Assembly (NCBI GenBank): GCA_023386955.1
Contig: JAEWIS010000026.1
Coordinates: forward strand, 219,728 to 283,727
Source: Bacillota bacterium
Lineage (GTDB): Bacteria > Bacillota > Bacilli > Paenibacillales > NBRC-103111
DNA length: 64,000 bases
Direction of reading: 5' to 3'
The position numbers were made by a program, and so were the translations under genes. Positions 16,670-25,728 of this stretch are shown here, piece by piece. Each line of letters begins with the position of its first letter. Position 1 is the stretch's first letter. The notes under the pieces were generated by a model, which was not told the origin of the DNA, ran no database searches, and saw only the letters and a list, made by a program, of their open reading frames with translations.

Positions 16670-16830
16670 ATAAACCGAACGTTCGTGTTTTGTAAAAGTT
16701 AAAACCAACTGAAAAACCCTCATTTCACGAACATTTGAAACTTATTTGAATCCTAAAGTTTTGTATTGACATTATTTCTAACATAAAGCACAATGAAATT
16801 GAGGAAAACGTTGGTCAAAACCGAACGAAT
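16670..16830 (+). promoter_or_regulatory. Promoter and PurBox-like sites before the BMP transporter operon
   Basis: TTGACA at 16766-16771 and CACAAT at 16789-16794 (17-bp spacer) form a plausible promoter. Three sequences resemble the PurR PurBox (AWWWCCGAACWWT): ATAAACCGAACGTT at 16670-16683, ATTTCACGAACATT at 16722-16735 and AAAACCGAACGAAT at 16817-16830. A fourth on the other strand lies at 16914-16927. PurR control would suit a purine-nucleoside importer; it is inferred from motif likeness only. Confidence 0.5.
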
Positions 16831-16913
16831 GTTAAAATTGCTTTCATTGGTGATTTTTCAGGGGGAATCGGTTTTTGATGGAATAAGAGCGGCGAACCGG
16901 TGGAACCCGGATT

Positions 16914-16927
16914 ATTCGTTCGTTTCT
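16914..16927 (-). promoter_or_regulatory. PurBox-like site in inverted orientation
   Basis: On the minus strand this reads AGAAACGAACGAAT, opposed to the plus-strand copy at 16817-16830. It lies just before the ribosome-binding site (AAGGAGGAG) of the BMP lipoprotein gene. Confidence 0.4.
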
Positions 16928-16946
16928 AACTACAAGGAGGAGAACC

Positions 16947-18095
16947 ATGAAGAGAAAGAGTTTTCTGAAGCTTGGCCTGGCTGCGGCACTGAGCCTGACC
17001 ACCATCCTTGCCGGCTGCGGCGACAAAAAAGACGAGGGCGCATCCAACGCTTCCACCGTAACACCTGCTACCGCCGCATCTGCAGTGGCATCCACCGGAA
17101 TCAAGAATCCCCGGGTATCCTTTGTTTACATCGGGCCTCCCGGCGACGGCGGTTATACCTACCAGCATGACCAAGGCCGTCTGTATATGGAGAAGGAGCT
17201 GGGCATCAAGGCTAAGGCCGTAGAGAACGTACCGGAGAGCGCTGACGCCGAGCGGATCATCACCCAACTGGCTCAAGAATCCGATATCGTGTTCACCACC
17301 AGCTTCGGTTATATGGATTACACGCTGAACGTGGCCAAGAAATTCCCCAAGGTGAAATTCTTCCACTGCTCCGGCTACAAAACCTCTGATAACATGAGCA
17401 CTTACTTCGGCAAGAACTATCAGGCCAGCTACCTGTCCGGCATCGCCGCAGGCAAAGCTACCAAGAAGAATGTCATCGGCTATGTCGGCGCATTCCCGAT
17501 TCCCGAAGTGATCTATAACATCAACGCCTACACCCTGGGCGCCCAAAGCGTAAACCCGGCCGTGAAGGTTATGGTCGTATGGTCCAACACCTGGTATGAT
17601 CCGGCTACCGAGAAACAAGCCGCCATCTCCCTTCTGGACAAGGGCGCTGACGTGCTGATGGCTTACCAGGATTCCCCGGCTACCATTCAGGCGGCCCAAG
17701 AGCGCGGCGCCTTCGCAGGCGGCAACGACTCCGATATGTCCCGTTTTGCTCCCGACGCTTACCTGACCAACCCTGTCTGGAACTGGGGCCCGTATTATGT
17801 GAAGGCTGTTAAATCCGTAATCGACGGCACCTTCAAGTCCGAGCAATACTCCGGCGACATGAAGGACAACACCGTAGCGCTGGCTCCCTTCGGCAACAAG
17901 GTTCCCGACGAAACCAAGAAGCTGATCGCCGACAAGCAAAAGGCGATTGTCGATGGAACCCTGGACGTATTCACCGGCCCGATCCTGGACCAATCCGGCG
18001 CCACCAAGGTAGCAGAAGGCAAGAAGCTGACTTTGGATGAAGTGCTTGGCATGAACTGGTTTGTAAAAGGTGTAGACGGCTCTATTCCGAAGTGA
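16947..18095 (+). CDS. BMP-family substrate-binding lipoprotein
   Basis: A 382-residue lipoprotein of the BMP/PnrA family, which captures nucleosides or related compounds outside the cell for an ABC importer. The signal peptide ends in the lipobox LAGC with Cys24. After a linker rich in Ala/Ser/Thr the BMP fold begins (VSFVYIGPPGDGGYTYQHDQ, TSFGYMDYTLNVAKKFP, GYVGAFPIPEVIYNINAYT). It looks closer to the BMP proteins that accompany purine-related genes than to B. subtilis YufN. AAGGAGGAG precedes the ATG. It heads an operon with an ATPase and two permeases. Confidence 0.93.
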   Translation: MKRKSFLKLGLAAALSLTTILAGCGDKKDEGASNASTVTPATAASAVASTGIKNPRVSFVYIGPPGDGGYTYQHDQGRLYMEKELGIKAKAVENVPESADAERIITQLAQESDIVFTTSFGYMDYTLNVAKKFPKVKFFHCSGYKTSDNMSTYFGKNYQASYLSGIAAGKATKKNVIGYVGAFPIPEVIYNINAYTLGAQSVNPAVKVMVVWSNTWYDPATEKQAAISLLDKGADVLMAYQDSPATIQAAQERGAFAGGNDSDMSRFAPDAYLTNPVWNWGPYYVKAVKSVIDGTFKSEQYSGDMKDNTVALAPFGNKVPDETKKLIADKQKAIVDGTLDVFTGPILDQSGATKVAEGKKLTLDEVLGMNWFVKGVDGSIPK

Positions 18096-18125
18096 TAAAA
18101 TTTGTGTGATTTTTAGGAAAAACAT

Positions 18126-18158
18126 GATGGGGAGGGCTCCAGCCGGAGTCTTCCCCAT
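18126..18158 (+). terminator. Intercistronic hairpin in the BMP operon
   Basis: ATGGGGAGGGCTCC and GGAGTCTTCCCCAT pair around a short loop, without a T run. It lies between the lipoprotein gene and the ATPase gene. Such hairpins commonly stabilise the upstream message, so that the binding protein is made in excess of the transporter; that role is inferred. Confidence 0.6.
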
Positions 18159-18190
18159 GTGTATGAACTTTCGAGGGGGCCAAATTCGGT

Positions 18191-19723
18191 ATGCTGGACC
18201 AGGCAGTCGAGATGAAACGGATAGTAAAACGGTTCGGTTCGGTGCTCGCAAACGATCAAGTCGATTTTTCGGCATCTGTCGGTGAAATCCATGCGCTTCT
18301 GGGCGAGAATGGCGCCGGCAAAAGCACGATGATGAGTATGCTGTCAGGAGTTTACCGCGCTGATGAGGGCGACATTATCATTCGCGGGAAGCCGGTGAAA
18401 ATCCGCTCCCCCAAGGATGCGGCCGCATTGGGTGTGGGGATGGTGTTCCAGAATTTCAGGCTTGTCCACACGCTGACAGCGGCGGAGAACATCGTGCTTG
18501 GCGAAAAGGCGTCTTTTTGGCGCGGCACGAAATGGATGAAGGCCAAATGCAAGGAGATTGAAGAGCTGGCGGAGCACTTCGGGCTGGCGTTTCCCGTTGA
18601 CCGTCCCATCTGGCAGCTGTCCGTAGGCGAGCAGCAGCGGGTGGAGATTGTGAAGACCCTGTACCGTGGGGCCAATATTATCATATTGGATGAACCCACC
18701 TCTGTATTGACCCCCGGAGAAGCAGAGCAATTGTTTGCTACTCTGATTCGTATGAAAGAGGAAGGCAAAACCGTCATTATCACCACGCATAAAATGAAGG
18801 AAGTGCTGGCCGTATCCGACCGGATTTCCGTTATGCGCAAAGGCAAGATGATTGCCACCTTGAATACGGCGGATACCAACGAGCGGGAGCTGGCCCAGCT
18901 TATGGTGGGCCGGGAGGTCACCATTACACGGCAGGCACGTACACCCACCAAGGGAAAACGTCTGCTTGAGGTGAAAAATCTGAACGTATTCGCCGAACAT
19001 GGACGTAAGGCTCTGGATCACCTGTCTCTTCATGTCCGTGAAGGGGAGATAGTCGGCATCGCCGGCGTTGCGGGCAACGGCCAGAAGGAGCTGGCTGAGG
19101 TGCTCACCGGCCTGCATCCGTGGCGGGACGGCGAAATTAACTTTGACGGCAAACGAGTGAAAAGTGCTTCCGTCCGGGGAGCCATCGATGCAGGAATTGC
19201 CCACGTTCCGGAGAACCGGATGAAAAGCGGTCTTGCCGGCCGTTTGGGGTCCGTGGACAATCTGCTGTTTAAGTCGTACCGTTCGCCGGAGCATTCCATA
19301 TTCGGTATGCTCCGCTCTGTGAAAAACCGCATTTGGTCCCAGTCCCTGGTGGAGGACTTCGACGTGAAGACCGCCTCCTTGGACGCACCTGTCCAGCAGC
19401 TGTCCGGCGGCAACCAGCAAAAGCTGCTGTTCGCCCGTGAGATTAGCCACCGCCCGAAGCTGATGGTTGCCGTTCATCCAACACAAGGTCTGGACGTCGG
19501 CGCCACGGAAGGTGTGCATAAGCTTCTTATGGATCTGCGGCAGTCCGGCAGCGGTGTGCTGTTGATTTCTGAGGATCTGGATGAACTCCTGCAGCTGTCC
19601 GACCGGATTCTGGTGATCTACAACGGCCAGATTATCGGGGAGCAGACCTTCGAGGAAGCCAACCGGGAGCAAATCGGGATGCTGATGGCCGGTATCAAAC
19701 ACGAGAAAGGGGCTGCCGTATGA
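18191..19723 (+). CDS. ABC transporter ATPase with two nucleotide-binding domains
   Basis: A 510-residue protein with two ABC domains, as in the sugar/nucleoside CUT2-like class. The first has Walker A GENGAGKST and signature LSVGEQQR. The second has a degenerate Walker A (GVAGNGQKE) and signature LSGGNQQK, with Walker B near LMVAVHPTQGLDVG. It energises import by the two permeases that follow; its stop overlaps the next ATG by 4 bp. Confidence 0.95.
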   Translation: MLDQAVEMKRIVKRFGSVLANDQVDFSASVGEIHALLGENGAGKSTMMSMLSGVYRADEGDIIIRGKPVKIRSPKDAAALGVGMVFQNFRLVHTLTAAENIVLGEKASFWRGTKWMKAKCKEIEELAEHFGLAFPVDRPIWQLSVGEQQRVEIVKTLYRGANIIILDEPTSVLTPGEAEQLFATLIRMKEEGKTVIITTHKMKEVLAVSDRISVMRKGKMIATLNTADTNERELAQLMVGREVTITRQARTPTKGKRLLEVKNLNVFAEHGRKALDHLSLHVREGEIVGIAGVAGNGQKELAEVLTGLHPWRDGEINFDGKRVKSASVRGAIDAGIAHVPENRMKSGLAGRLGSVDNLLFKSYRSPEHSIFGMLRSVKNRIWSQSLVEDFDVKTASLDAPVQQLSGGNQQKLLFAREISHRPKLMVAVHPTQGLDVGATEGVHKLLMDLRQSGSGVLLISEDLDELLQLSDRILVIYNGQIIGEQTFEEANREQIGMLMAGIKHEKGAAV

Positions 19724-20817
19724 GCCGGCAAGGCATCGCCTCCACCGCACCGGTGAAGGAAAAGAAGGGTTTTTCATATCGGTTCCAACTGGATATGTCC
19801 ATTATTAAGACCCCGTGGTGGGCTCCCGTGGTTTCCATTATTCTGGCCTTGGCGGCCTGCGCCGTGTTCATTGCGGCCAACGGGATGAACCCGCTCACCG
19901 TCTACGCCAAAATGTTCGACGGCGCCTTCGGCTCCAGCTACGGTTTTACAGAAACGCTGGTCAAGGCGATTCCGCTTCTGCTATGCGGCTTGGGCATTGC
20001 CGTAGCCTACCGGATTTCCGTCTGGAATATCGGGGCGGAGGGGCAATTTGTGGCCGGCGCTATGGCAGCAACGGCCGTTACCATCTACATGCCCGGTTTG
20101 CCCGGTTATGTAGCCATCCCGGTGATGGTGATCGCCAGTATTGCGGCCGGCGGTGTTTGGGGCCTGTTGACGGCGCTGCCCAAGGTTTATTTTCAGGTTA
20201 ATGAATTAATTACTTCATTAATGTTGAACTATGTAGCTTTGCTGGCAATGGATTATGTGGTCTTCGGTCCTTGGAAGGACCCCAAGGGGTTTAACTTCCC
20301 CGGCTCTCCTGTATTTACGGGAGCCCAATCCCTGCCGGTGCTGGGCACCACCCGCTTGCACTTCGGCCTGATTTTCGGACTAATTGCGGTACTGGTTTAT
20401 TTCCTGATGGTCAAATATACCAAGTGGGGCTACGAGCTCCGCCTGATCGGCGCCAATCCCAACGCTGCCAAATATGCAGGCATCCATATTAAACGCCATA
20501 TTCTGATCGTGATGCTGATTAGCGGCGGTCTTGCAGGCCTTGCCGGCATGTCCGAGGTTTCCGGCGTCACCCACAAGCTGATGCAGGGGATTTCTCCAGG
20601 TTACGGTTATACGGCTATTATTGTGGCTTGGCTGGCGAAGCTGAATCCCCTGGGCATCGTGGTTTCGTCCGTGATGTTCGGCGCTCTTATCGTGGGTGGT
20701 TACAGCGTGCAGACCATCGGGCTGCCCTCATCCATTTCGGATATGCTGCAAGGGGCGATTCTGTTTTTCCTGATCGCCGGCGATATGCTGGTCCGGTTCC
20801 GCTTGCGGAAGAACTAA
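19720..20817 (+). CDS. ABC transporter permease (BranchedChain/BMP type), first
   Basis: A 365-residue membrane protein with about nine to ten spans, of the permease family that serves BMP binding proteins (YufP-like). The conserved cytoplasmic loop GYELRLIGANPNAAKYAGI is present. The start overlaps the ATPase stop (ATGA), implying coupled translation. A polar N-terminus of about 25 residues precedes the first span. Confidence 0.93.
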   Translation: MSRQGIASTAPVKEKKGFSYRFQLDMSIIKTPWWAPVVSIILALAACAVFIAANGMNPLTVYAKMFDGAFGSSYGFTETLVKAIPLLLCGLGIAVAYRISVWNIGAEGQFVAGAMAATAVTIYMPGLPGYVAIPVMVIASIAAGGVWGLLTALPKVYFQVNELITSLMLNYVALLAMDYVVFGPWKDPKGFNFPGSPVFTGAQSLPVLGTTRLHFGLIFGLIAVLVYFLMVKYTKWGYELRLIGANPNAAKYAGIHIKRHILIVMLISGGLAGLAGMSEVSGVTHKLMQGISPGYGYTAIIVAWLAKLNPLGIVVSSVMFGALIVGGYSVQTIGLPSSISDMLQGAILFFLIAGDMLVRFRLRKN

Positions 20818-20835
20818 GGAGGAGAAAACAAGCAT

Positions 20836-21783
20836 ATGAACGATTTCAACCTGTACAGCTTCTCCGTTCAACTGCTGGTGGCGGCAGTTTCCGCCGGCAC
20901 TCCGCTTCTGCTGGCCACATTGGGCGGCATTCTGAATGAACGGGCGGGCATTATCCAGCTTGGCGCCGAGGGCATTATGCTCATGGGCGCTGTGGTCACC
21001 TGTCTGGTGTACATCCGCACCGGCAGCCTGGCTTTGACTCTTATCTCGGCCGTAGCGGTAACGGCGCTGCTGGGTGTGCTGCATGCTTTCCTGACAGTAA
21101 CCCTGAGGGCCAATCACGCCATGACCGGCTTGGCCATGACCCTGTTCGGCAGCGGGCTCAGCGCTTATCTGGGCAAGTCCATCAGCGGCCAGCCATTGCC
21201 CGGCAAAGCTCCTCTTGTGGATCTCCCGTTTCTGGAGCCGATCCCGTTGATCGGCGAGCTGTTCTCCCGGATGGATGTGCTCACCTGGTTCAGTATTTTC
21301 CTGGTGATTGTGCTGCATCTCTTGATCCATTACACCTCTTTTGGTCTTCATCTCAAAGCCATCGGCGACAGCCCTGCTACAGCGGATGTTATGGGCATCC
21401 GGGTGCAGCTGTCCCGGTATCTCTATGTAATCAGCGGCACAGCATTGATTGGTTTGGCCGGAGCGGACCTGATTCTGGCCTATACCCCCAGCTGGACGGA
21501 GGGGATGACCTCAGGCAAGGGCTGGATTGCCGTAGCGCTGATTATCTTCGCCAGATGGAATCCGCTGCGGGCCCTGTTCTGCGCATATCTCTTCGGCGCC
21601 CTGGACTCCCTTGGCTTCCGGATTCAGCTGACAGGCAGCACAATTCCGGTTTATTTTCTCAAAATGATTCCTTATGTGGTCACCATCCTGGTGCTGATGT
21701 ACCTGGGCTGGCGCAACCGCAACAAACCCTCCGGCACACCGGAGGCGCTGGGTGTCCCGTATGTCCGGGAGCAGCGGTTTTAA
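20836..21783 (+). CDS. ABC transporter permease (BMP type), second
   Basis: A 315-residue permease of the YufQ-like class, partner of the preceding one. LATLGGILNERAGIIQLGAE near the N-terminus and FGLHLKAIGDSPATADVMGI in the middle are family signatures. AAGGAGGAG precedes the ATG after an 18-bp gap, and a terminator follows. The four genes 16947-21783 form one importer operon. Confidence 0.94.
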   Translation: MNDFNLYSFSVQLLVAAVSAGTPLLLATLGGILNERAGIIQLGAEGIMLMGAVVTCLVYIRTGSLALTLISAVAVTALLGVLHAFLTVTLRANHAMTGLAMTLFGSGLSAYLGKSISGQPLPGKAPLVDLPFLEPIPLIGELFSRMDVLTWFSIFLVIVLHLLIHYTSFGLHLKAIGDSPATADVMGIRVQLSRYLYVISGTALIGLAGADLILAYTPSWTEGMTSGKGWIAVALIIFARWNPLRALFCAYLFGALDSLGFRIQLTGSTIPVYFLKMIPYVVTILVLMYLGWRNRNKPSGTPEALGVPYVREQRF

Positions 21784-21795
21784 AGGCAAACACGG

Positions 21796-21833
21796 AACAG
21801 ATCCGGCTGATTGTTCAGCGGGTCTGTTTTTTT
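21796..21833 (+). terminator. Terminator of the BMP transporter operon
   Basis: AACAGATCC and GGGTCTGTT form the stem (one mismatch or G-T pair), followed by TTTTTTT. Confidence 0.85.
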
Positions 21834-21896
21834 GCTTCCGGAGCCGAAGGAGATAGGAAACGGCTGTGCTGCTGCCAGATGATGAAATGTGGAATG

Positions 21897-22083
21897 TAAG
21901 CGGCAAACAATGTCTGCTATAAACGACAAAAGGGCTGATTGCAGGAAATAACGACATAATTTGTCTGCTAATGTCCCATTTTAGTGAAAAAAGCAGGGAA
22001 TGGGGCGGTTAACAGACATTTTATGTCGGTATTCAGCCCGATGAGGCCCATTGTACAAAATAGCAGACATTTGTTGTCCGTTA
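21897..22083. repeat. Four-unit dyad element, copy 3 (about 187 bp)
   Basis: Units lie at about 21897-21920 and 21949-21971 (TAA…GTCTGCTA) and, inverted, at 22010-22031 and 22061-22083 (TA(A/G)CAGACAT…TTA). The theme is GTCTGC/GCAGAC with an opposing CGACA/TGTCG. Spacing is 51-52 bp, one or two bases wider than other copies, but the total is again 187 bp. It abuts the 3' end of the small ORF on the minus strand. Confidence 0.8.
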
Positions 22084-22284
22084 TTATTTGGCCCGTGTTT
22101 TGAACATGGCATACAGCTGCAGGCCGGCCAGAACGGCGGTATCCGTCAGGGAAGCGGCGAAGGCCAGCGCCAGCCAGTTTTCATTCTCCAGCAGGTAATA
22201 CATCATGATGTGCCCGGCCAACAGGATGAGGAAGGCCACCAGCAAATTGATTTGGGTCAGGAATTTTAGCAGTTTTTCCAGCAT
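22084..22284 (-). CDS. Small two-span membrane protein
   Basis: A 66-residue protein, MLEKLLKFLTQINLLVAFLI at its start, with two hydrophobic segments (about residues 12-31 and 38-58) and a basic C-terminus (FKTRAK). AAAGGAG lies eight bases before the ATG, which supports it as a real gene. No family is recognised. Confidence 0.65.
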   Translation of the reverse strand: MLEKLLKFLTQINLLVAFLILLAGHIMMYYLLENENWLALAFAASLTDTAVLAGLQLYAMFKTRAK

Positions 22285-22446
22285 AAGCTGCTCCTTTATA
22301 TGCTTTTGGACTTATTTTGCAATAGTCTGCCCTAAGCCTATAGACCTGATTCATGCAAATTCGCTATATTTCCAGTAGATTAGACAACCCAAACAAGGTA
22401 CAATATGGAGTGGAAGGCGTAACTTTACAACCGGGGAGCGATAGTC

Positions 22447-23124
22447 ATGTCCATTGATCCATCTGTGCTCAAACAGCTGCTGTCTCTGCAGATGCTCCAG
22501 AGTACGGATACACTGACTGGCGGGAGCCAAACAAACGGAACGGGAACGGATTTTTCCGAGCTGCTCCAGCTATTGGTGGGTGATTCTGCTGCGGAATCCT
22601 CCAGACATAAGGTGATTCCCGCCGCGGAGCTGCTGGCCAGAGGAAAATGGAGCTCCGCTTACCTGGGCAATGCAGCCCTAAGCGCATCGGTACCCGGCAA
22701 ATCGGCACCCTCCGATTATGAACAGCCGATCCAAGCGGCAAGCCGGCGTCACGGTGTGGAGTCCAGCCTGGTGAAGGCGGTTATCGAGGCGGAGTCGGGA
22801 TATGACAGCAATGCCGTGTCCAAGGCGGGAGCCAAGGGCCTGATGCAGCTGATGGACGCCACCGGCCAGGGGCTGGGGGTCAGCAATCCCTTCGATGCGG
22901 TTCAGAATATTGAAGGCGGCACACGCTTCTTATCCAACTTGCTGCGCAAGTATGACGGCAACGAGGCTGTGGCATTGGCCGCGTATAACGCTGGTCCGGG
23001 CAGGGTGGACAGGCTGGGCATCAAAAACGATGCGGACCTGTATGCCAAGCTGGGGCAATTGCCCAAGGAAACCCAAGCTTACGTATCCAAGGTGCTGGGT
23101 TATAAAGCGCAATACGAAGCATAA
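22447..23124 (+). CDS. Lytic transglycosylase (SLT domain)
   Basis: A 225-residue protein with a C-terminal goose-lysozyme/SLT domain (about residues 90-220) that cleaves peptidoglycan glycan strands. The catalytic Glu is probably Glu116 in AVIEAESGYDSNAVS. The motifs KGLMQLM and ALAAYNAGPG complete the family signature. The N-terminal 85 residues are low-complexity and show no clear signal peptide. This is similar to B. subtilis YjbJ/CwlQ, which also has an atypical N-terminus. CGGGGAGCG precedes the ATG. Confidence 0.9.
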   Translation: MSIDPSVLKQLLSLQMLQSTDTLTGGSQTNGTGTDFSELLQLLVGDSAAESSRHKVIPAAELLARGKWSSAYLGNAALSASVPGKSAPSDYEQPIQAASRRHGVESSLVKAVIEAESGYDSNAVSKAGAKGLMQLMDATGQGLGVSNPFDAVQNIEGGTRFLSNLLRKYDGNEAVALAAYNAGPGRVDRLGIKNDADLYAKLGQLPKETQAYVSKVLGYKAQYEA

Positions 23125-23192
23125 CAGCCAGGGGTCCTCATATTGGGGCTGGTATTTTGGGACGGGCTGTACTACCATAGAACGTACACGGG

Positions 23193-23219
23193 AAAAGATC
23201 GAGATAACCGGTCTTTTTT
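23193..23219 (+). terminator. Terminator between the transglycosylase and the desulfurase
   Basis: AAAGATCG and CGGTCTTT form an 8-bp stem with one G-T pair, followed by a TTTTTTCTTTTT run. Confidence 0.7.
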
Positions 23220-23251
23220 CTTTTTGTATAGAAAAAGGAGAACCGAGACGT

Positions 23252-24406
23252 ATGCTTTATCTGGACTATTGCGCTACGACACCGCTGCGGCCGGAGGTAA
23301 CCGCGGCCGTGACGCAGTGTATGAATGTATATTACGGCAATCCCAGCTCCCTTCACCGGCTTGGAGTGGAGGCAGAGAAGCTGCTGATCCGCGCCAGGGA
23401 GTTGCTGTCCGGCACCCTTTTGGCTAAACCCCAGGAAATTCTGTTTACCTCCGGAGGGACGGAGAGCAACAACATGGCGGTGAAAGGGGCGGCAATGGCC
23501 TTTCGCTCCCGGGGCAATCACCTGATCACCACCACTATCGAGCATCCTTCCGTGTACGAGGCCTTCCGGCAGCTGGAGCAGGAGGGTTTCCGGGTGACCT
23601 ATCTGCCGGTGGATGCCACCGGAGCGGTGCGGGTGGAGGATTTGGCAGCAGCCATAAGGAAGGATACGATCCTGGTCAGCATCATGGCGGTCAACAACGA
23701 AACGGGCCGCATTCAACCGGTTGAGGAGGCGGGACAGCTGCTGAAGCAGTATCCCCGTATTGTGTTCCATGTGGATGCGGTGCAGGCTTTCGGCAAACTG
23801 CCGGTGTCTCCAGCCAAGTGGAATGCCGATCTGGTCAGTTTTTCCGCACATAAATTCCGCGGCCCCAAGGGAATTGGGATGCTGTACAAGCGGGAGGGGC
23901 TGCAACTGTATCCGCTTCTGGCCGGAGGAGGGCAGGAGCAGGGGCTGCGTTCAGGCACCGAGAATGTGCCCCTGATCGTGGGTATGGCCAAGGCCGCCCG
24001 TCTGGCGGTGGAGGGGCTGGCCGCTAAAACAGCGCATATGTATGCCTTGCGGGAAAGCTTGGTGCGACGGCTGTCCCGGATGAACGGCGTTGTGGTCCAT
24101 GGCTCTCCGCGGATAGAGGAGATGGCGCCGCATGTGGTCCAGTTCTCCTGCCCTGGCTACCGGCCCGAAACCTTGGTCCACAGCCTGGAGGAGCAGGAGA
24201 TTTATATTTCCACCCGTTCCGCCTGCTCCTCCGGCGACAACCGTCCCAGCCGGGTGCTCTCGGCTATGGGCATCCCGGAGGCCGAAGCTGCCGCAGGCTT
24301 GCGCATCAGCTTTTCGGAAAATGAGACTAAAGAAGATCTGGAGCGGGCTGCCGATGAGCTGGAGCGCGTATTGCGCAAGCTGGCCCCCTCATCCGGACTT
24401 AGCTAA
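23252..24406 (+). CDS. Cysteine desulfurase (NifS/IscS-like)
   Basis: A 384-residue PLP enzyme that takes sulfur from cysteine onto its own cysteine. The PLP lysine is Lys201 in SFSAHKFRGPKG and the active cysteine is Cys325 in STRSACSSGDN. LDYCATTPLRPEV and GGTESNN are further signatures. The gene directly precedes thiI, as B. subtilis nifZ does, so it is likely the sulfur donor for 4-thiouridine in tRNA. The ATG at 23252 follows AAAAAGGAG at 23233-23241. A much longer upstream reading frame is a chance extension through the transglycosylase gene. Confidence 0.94.
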   Translation: MLYLDYCATTPLRPEVTAAVTQCMNVYYGNPSSLHRLGVEAEKLLIRARELLSGTLLAKPQEILFTSGGTESNNMAVKGAAMAFRSRGNHLITTTIEHPSVYEAFRQLEQEGFRVTYLPVDATGAVRVEDLAAAIRKDTILVSIMAVNNETGRIQPVEEAGQLLKQYPRIVFHVDAVQAFGKLPVSPAKWNADLVSFSAHKFRGPKGIGMLYKREGLQLYPLLAGGGQEQGLRSGTENVPLIVGMAKAARLAVEGLAAKTAHMYALRESLVRRLSRMNGVVVHGSPRIEEMAPHVVQFSCPGYRPETLVHSLEEQEIYISTRSACSSGDNRPSRVLSAMGIPEAEAAAGLRISFSENETKEDLERAADELERVLRKLAPSSGLS

Positions 24407-24440
24407 TATCTGACGAAAAGCGCTTAGGAGGAAACATACG

Positions 24441-25652
24441 ATGAACCCCAACACAGTCATAGTCCGACTGGGCGAGCTTACCCTGAAGGGCCGCAACCGG
24501 CACCGTTTCGAAAAACGGGTGCTGCAGCAGCTGCAGCCCTTGCGGGAGCAATATCCCAATACAGGAATATCCCTGGAATTCGGACGTATTCATATTGATC
24601 TGCAGGAAACGCCGTATGAGGCGGCGGCAGAGGTGCTGGACAAGATTTTTGGGCTGGCTTCTTACAGCCCTGCCCATAGGGTCAGCCTGGAATTGGAAGA
24701 TATCCGGGAGAAGGCGCTTGAGCTGATGCGGGAGCTGGAGTCCCCGGAAGGGAAGCGCACCTTTAAGGTAGCGGCCAAACGCTCCAACAAAAAGTATCCC
24801 CATGATTCCATGGCGCTGATGCAGCTGGTGGGCGGGCATATTCTGCGCCACACCCAAGGCTGGCTGGTGGATGTGCATCATCCGGAGGTGACGCTGTGGG
24901 TGGATATCCGTGACAAGGAGGCTTTTGTGTTTACGGATATTGTGCCGGGAAGCGGCGGGTATCCGCTGGGCACCAACGGGAAGGGGATGCTGCTTTTATC
25001 CGGCGGGATTGACAGTCCGGTTGCGGGCTGGCTGTCCATGCGGATGGGATTGGAGATTGAAGCCGTCCATTTCCACAGCTATCCCTACACCAGTGAACGC
25101 GCCAAACGGAAGGTGGAGGACCTGGCCCGGGAGCTGGCAAGGTATTCGGGTACACTTAAGCTGCATATGGTGCCGTTTACGGACATTCAGGTGAAGCTGA
25201 AGGAGCAGGGGCGCGAAAATCTGCTGGTGATCTGTATGAAGCGGGCCATGCTGCGGATTGCAGAGCAGTTGGCGGAGCGGCGGTCCGCCAAAGCGTTGAT
25301 TACCGGGGAGAGCCTGGGCCAAGTAGCCAGCCAAACCCTGGCCAGTCTGGACGTTATCGGCCGGGCGGCGCAGATTCCGGTGCTGCGGCCGCTGATTACC
25401 ATGGATAAGGGGGAAATTGTGAAGGTTTCGGAGAAAATCGGCACCTTCCCCATCTCCATCCAGCCGTATGAGGATTGCTGTACTCTCTTCCTGCCCAAAT
25501 CCCCCTCTACAAACCCGAGCATCCGGACGGTGGAAAAGGTGGAGGCGATGATTCCGGGGCTGGATGAGCTGATCCGGCTTGCGGTGGAAGGCACGGAAAC
25601 CCAGGTAATCGAGGCGGGCCAATCCGCCCGTGAGCTGGACGAGTTGTTTTAA
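24441..25652 (+). CDS. thiI: tRNA 4-thiouridine synthase ThiI
   Basis: A 403-residue enzyme that adenylates uridine 8 of tRNA for thiolation. The N-terminal ferredoxin-like and THUMP region covers about residues 1-165, and the PP-loop ATPase begins with SGGIDSP at 187-193. There is no C-terminal rhodanese domain, as in Bacillus ThiI, so sulfur must come from the partner desulfurase encoded just upstream. TTAGGAGGAAAC precedes the ATG. Confidence 0.96.
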   Translation: MNPNTVIVRLGELTLKGRNRHRFEKRVLQQLQPLREQYPNTGISLEFGRIHIDLQETPYEAAAEVLDKIFGLASYSPAHRVSLELEDIREKALELMRELESPEGKRTFKVAAKRSNKKYPHDSMALMQLVGGHILRHTQGWLVDVHHPEVTLWVDIRDKEAFVFTDIVPGSGGYPLGTNGKGMLLLSGGIDSPVAGWLSMRMGLEIEAVHFHSYPYTSERAKRKVEDLARELARYSGTLKLHMVPFTDIQVKLKEQGRENLLVICMKRAMLRIAEQLAERRSAKALITGESLGQVASQTLASLDVIGRAAQIPVLRPLITMDKGEIVKVSEKIGTFPISIQPYEDCCTLFLPKSPSTNPSIRTVEKVEAMIPGLDELIRLAVEGTETQVIEAGQSARELDELF

Positions 25653-25728
25653 GGTAATAGAGGATTCCAGGGGGGACTCGCTGACTTGGGGCGTAAACGA
25701 GTAAAGGTGGAAACCGCGCCCTCCGCGC

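Noticed and set aside
16571..16946. Possible purine riboswitch before the BMP transporter
   Set aside because: No three-way-junction core sequence could be drawn; the PurBox-like motifs fit better.
22895..23251. Upstream extension of the cysteine desulfurase frame
   Set aside because: It runs through the transglycosylase gene and a terminator in another frame; the enzyme begins at 23252 with MLYLDYCATT after a ribosome-binding site.
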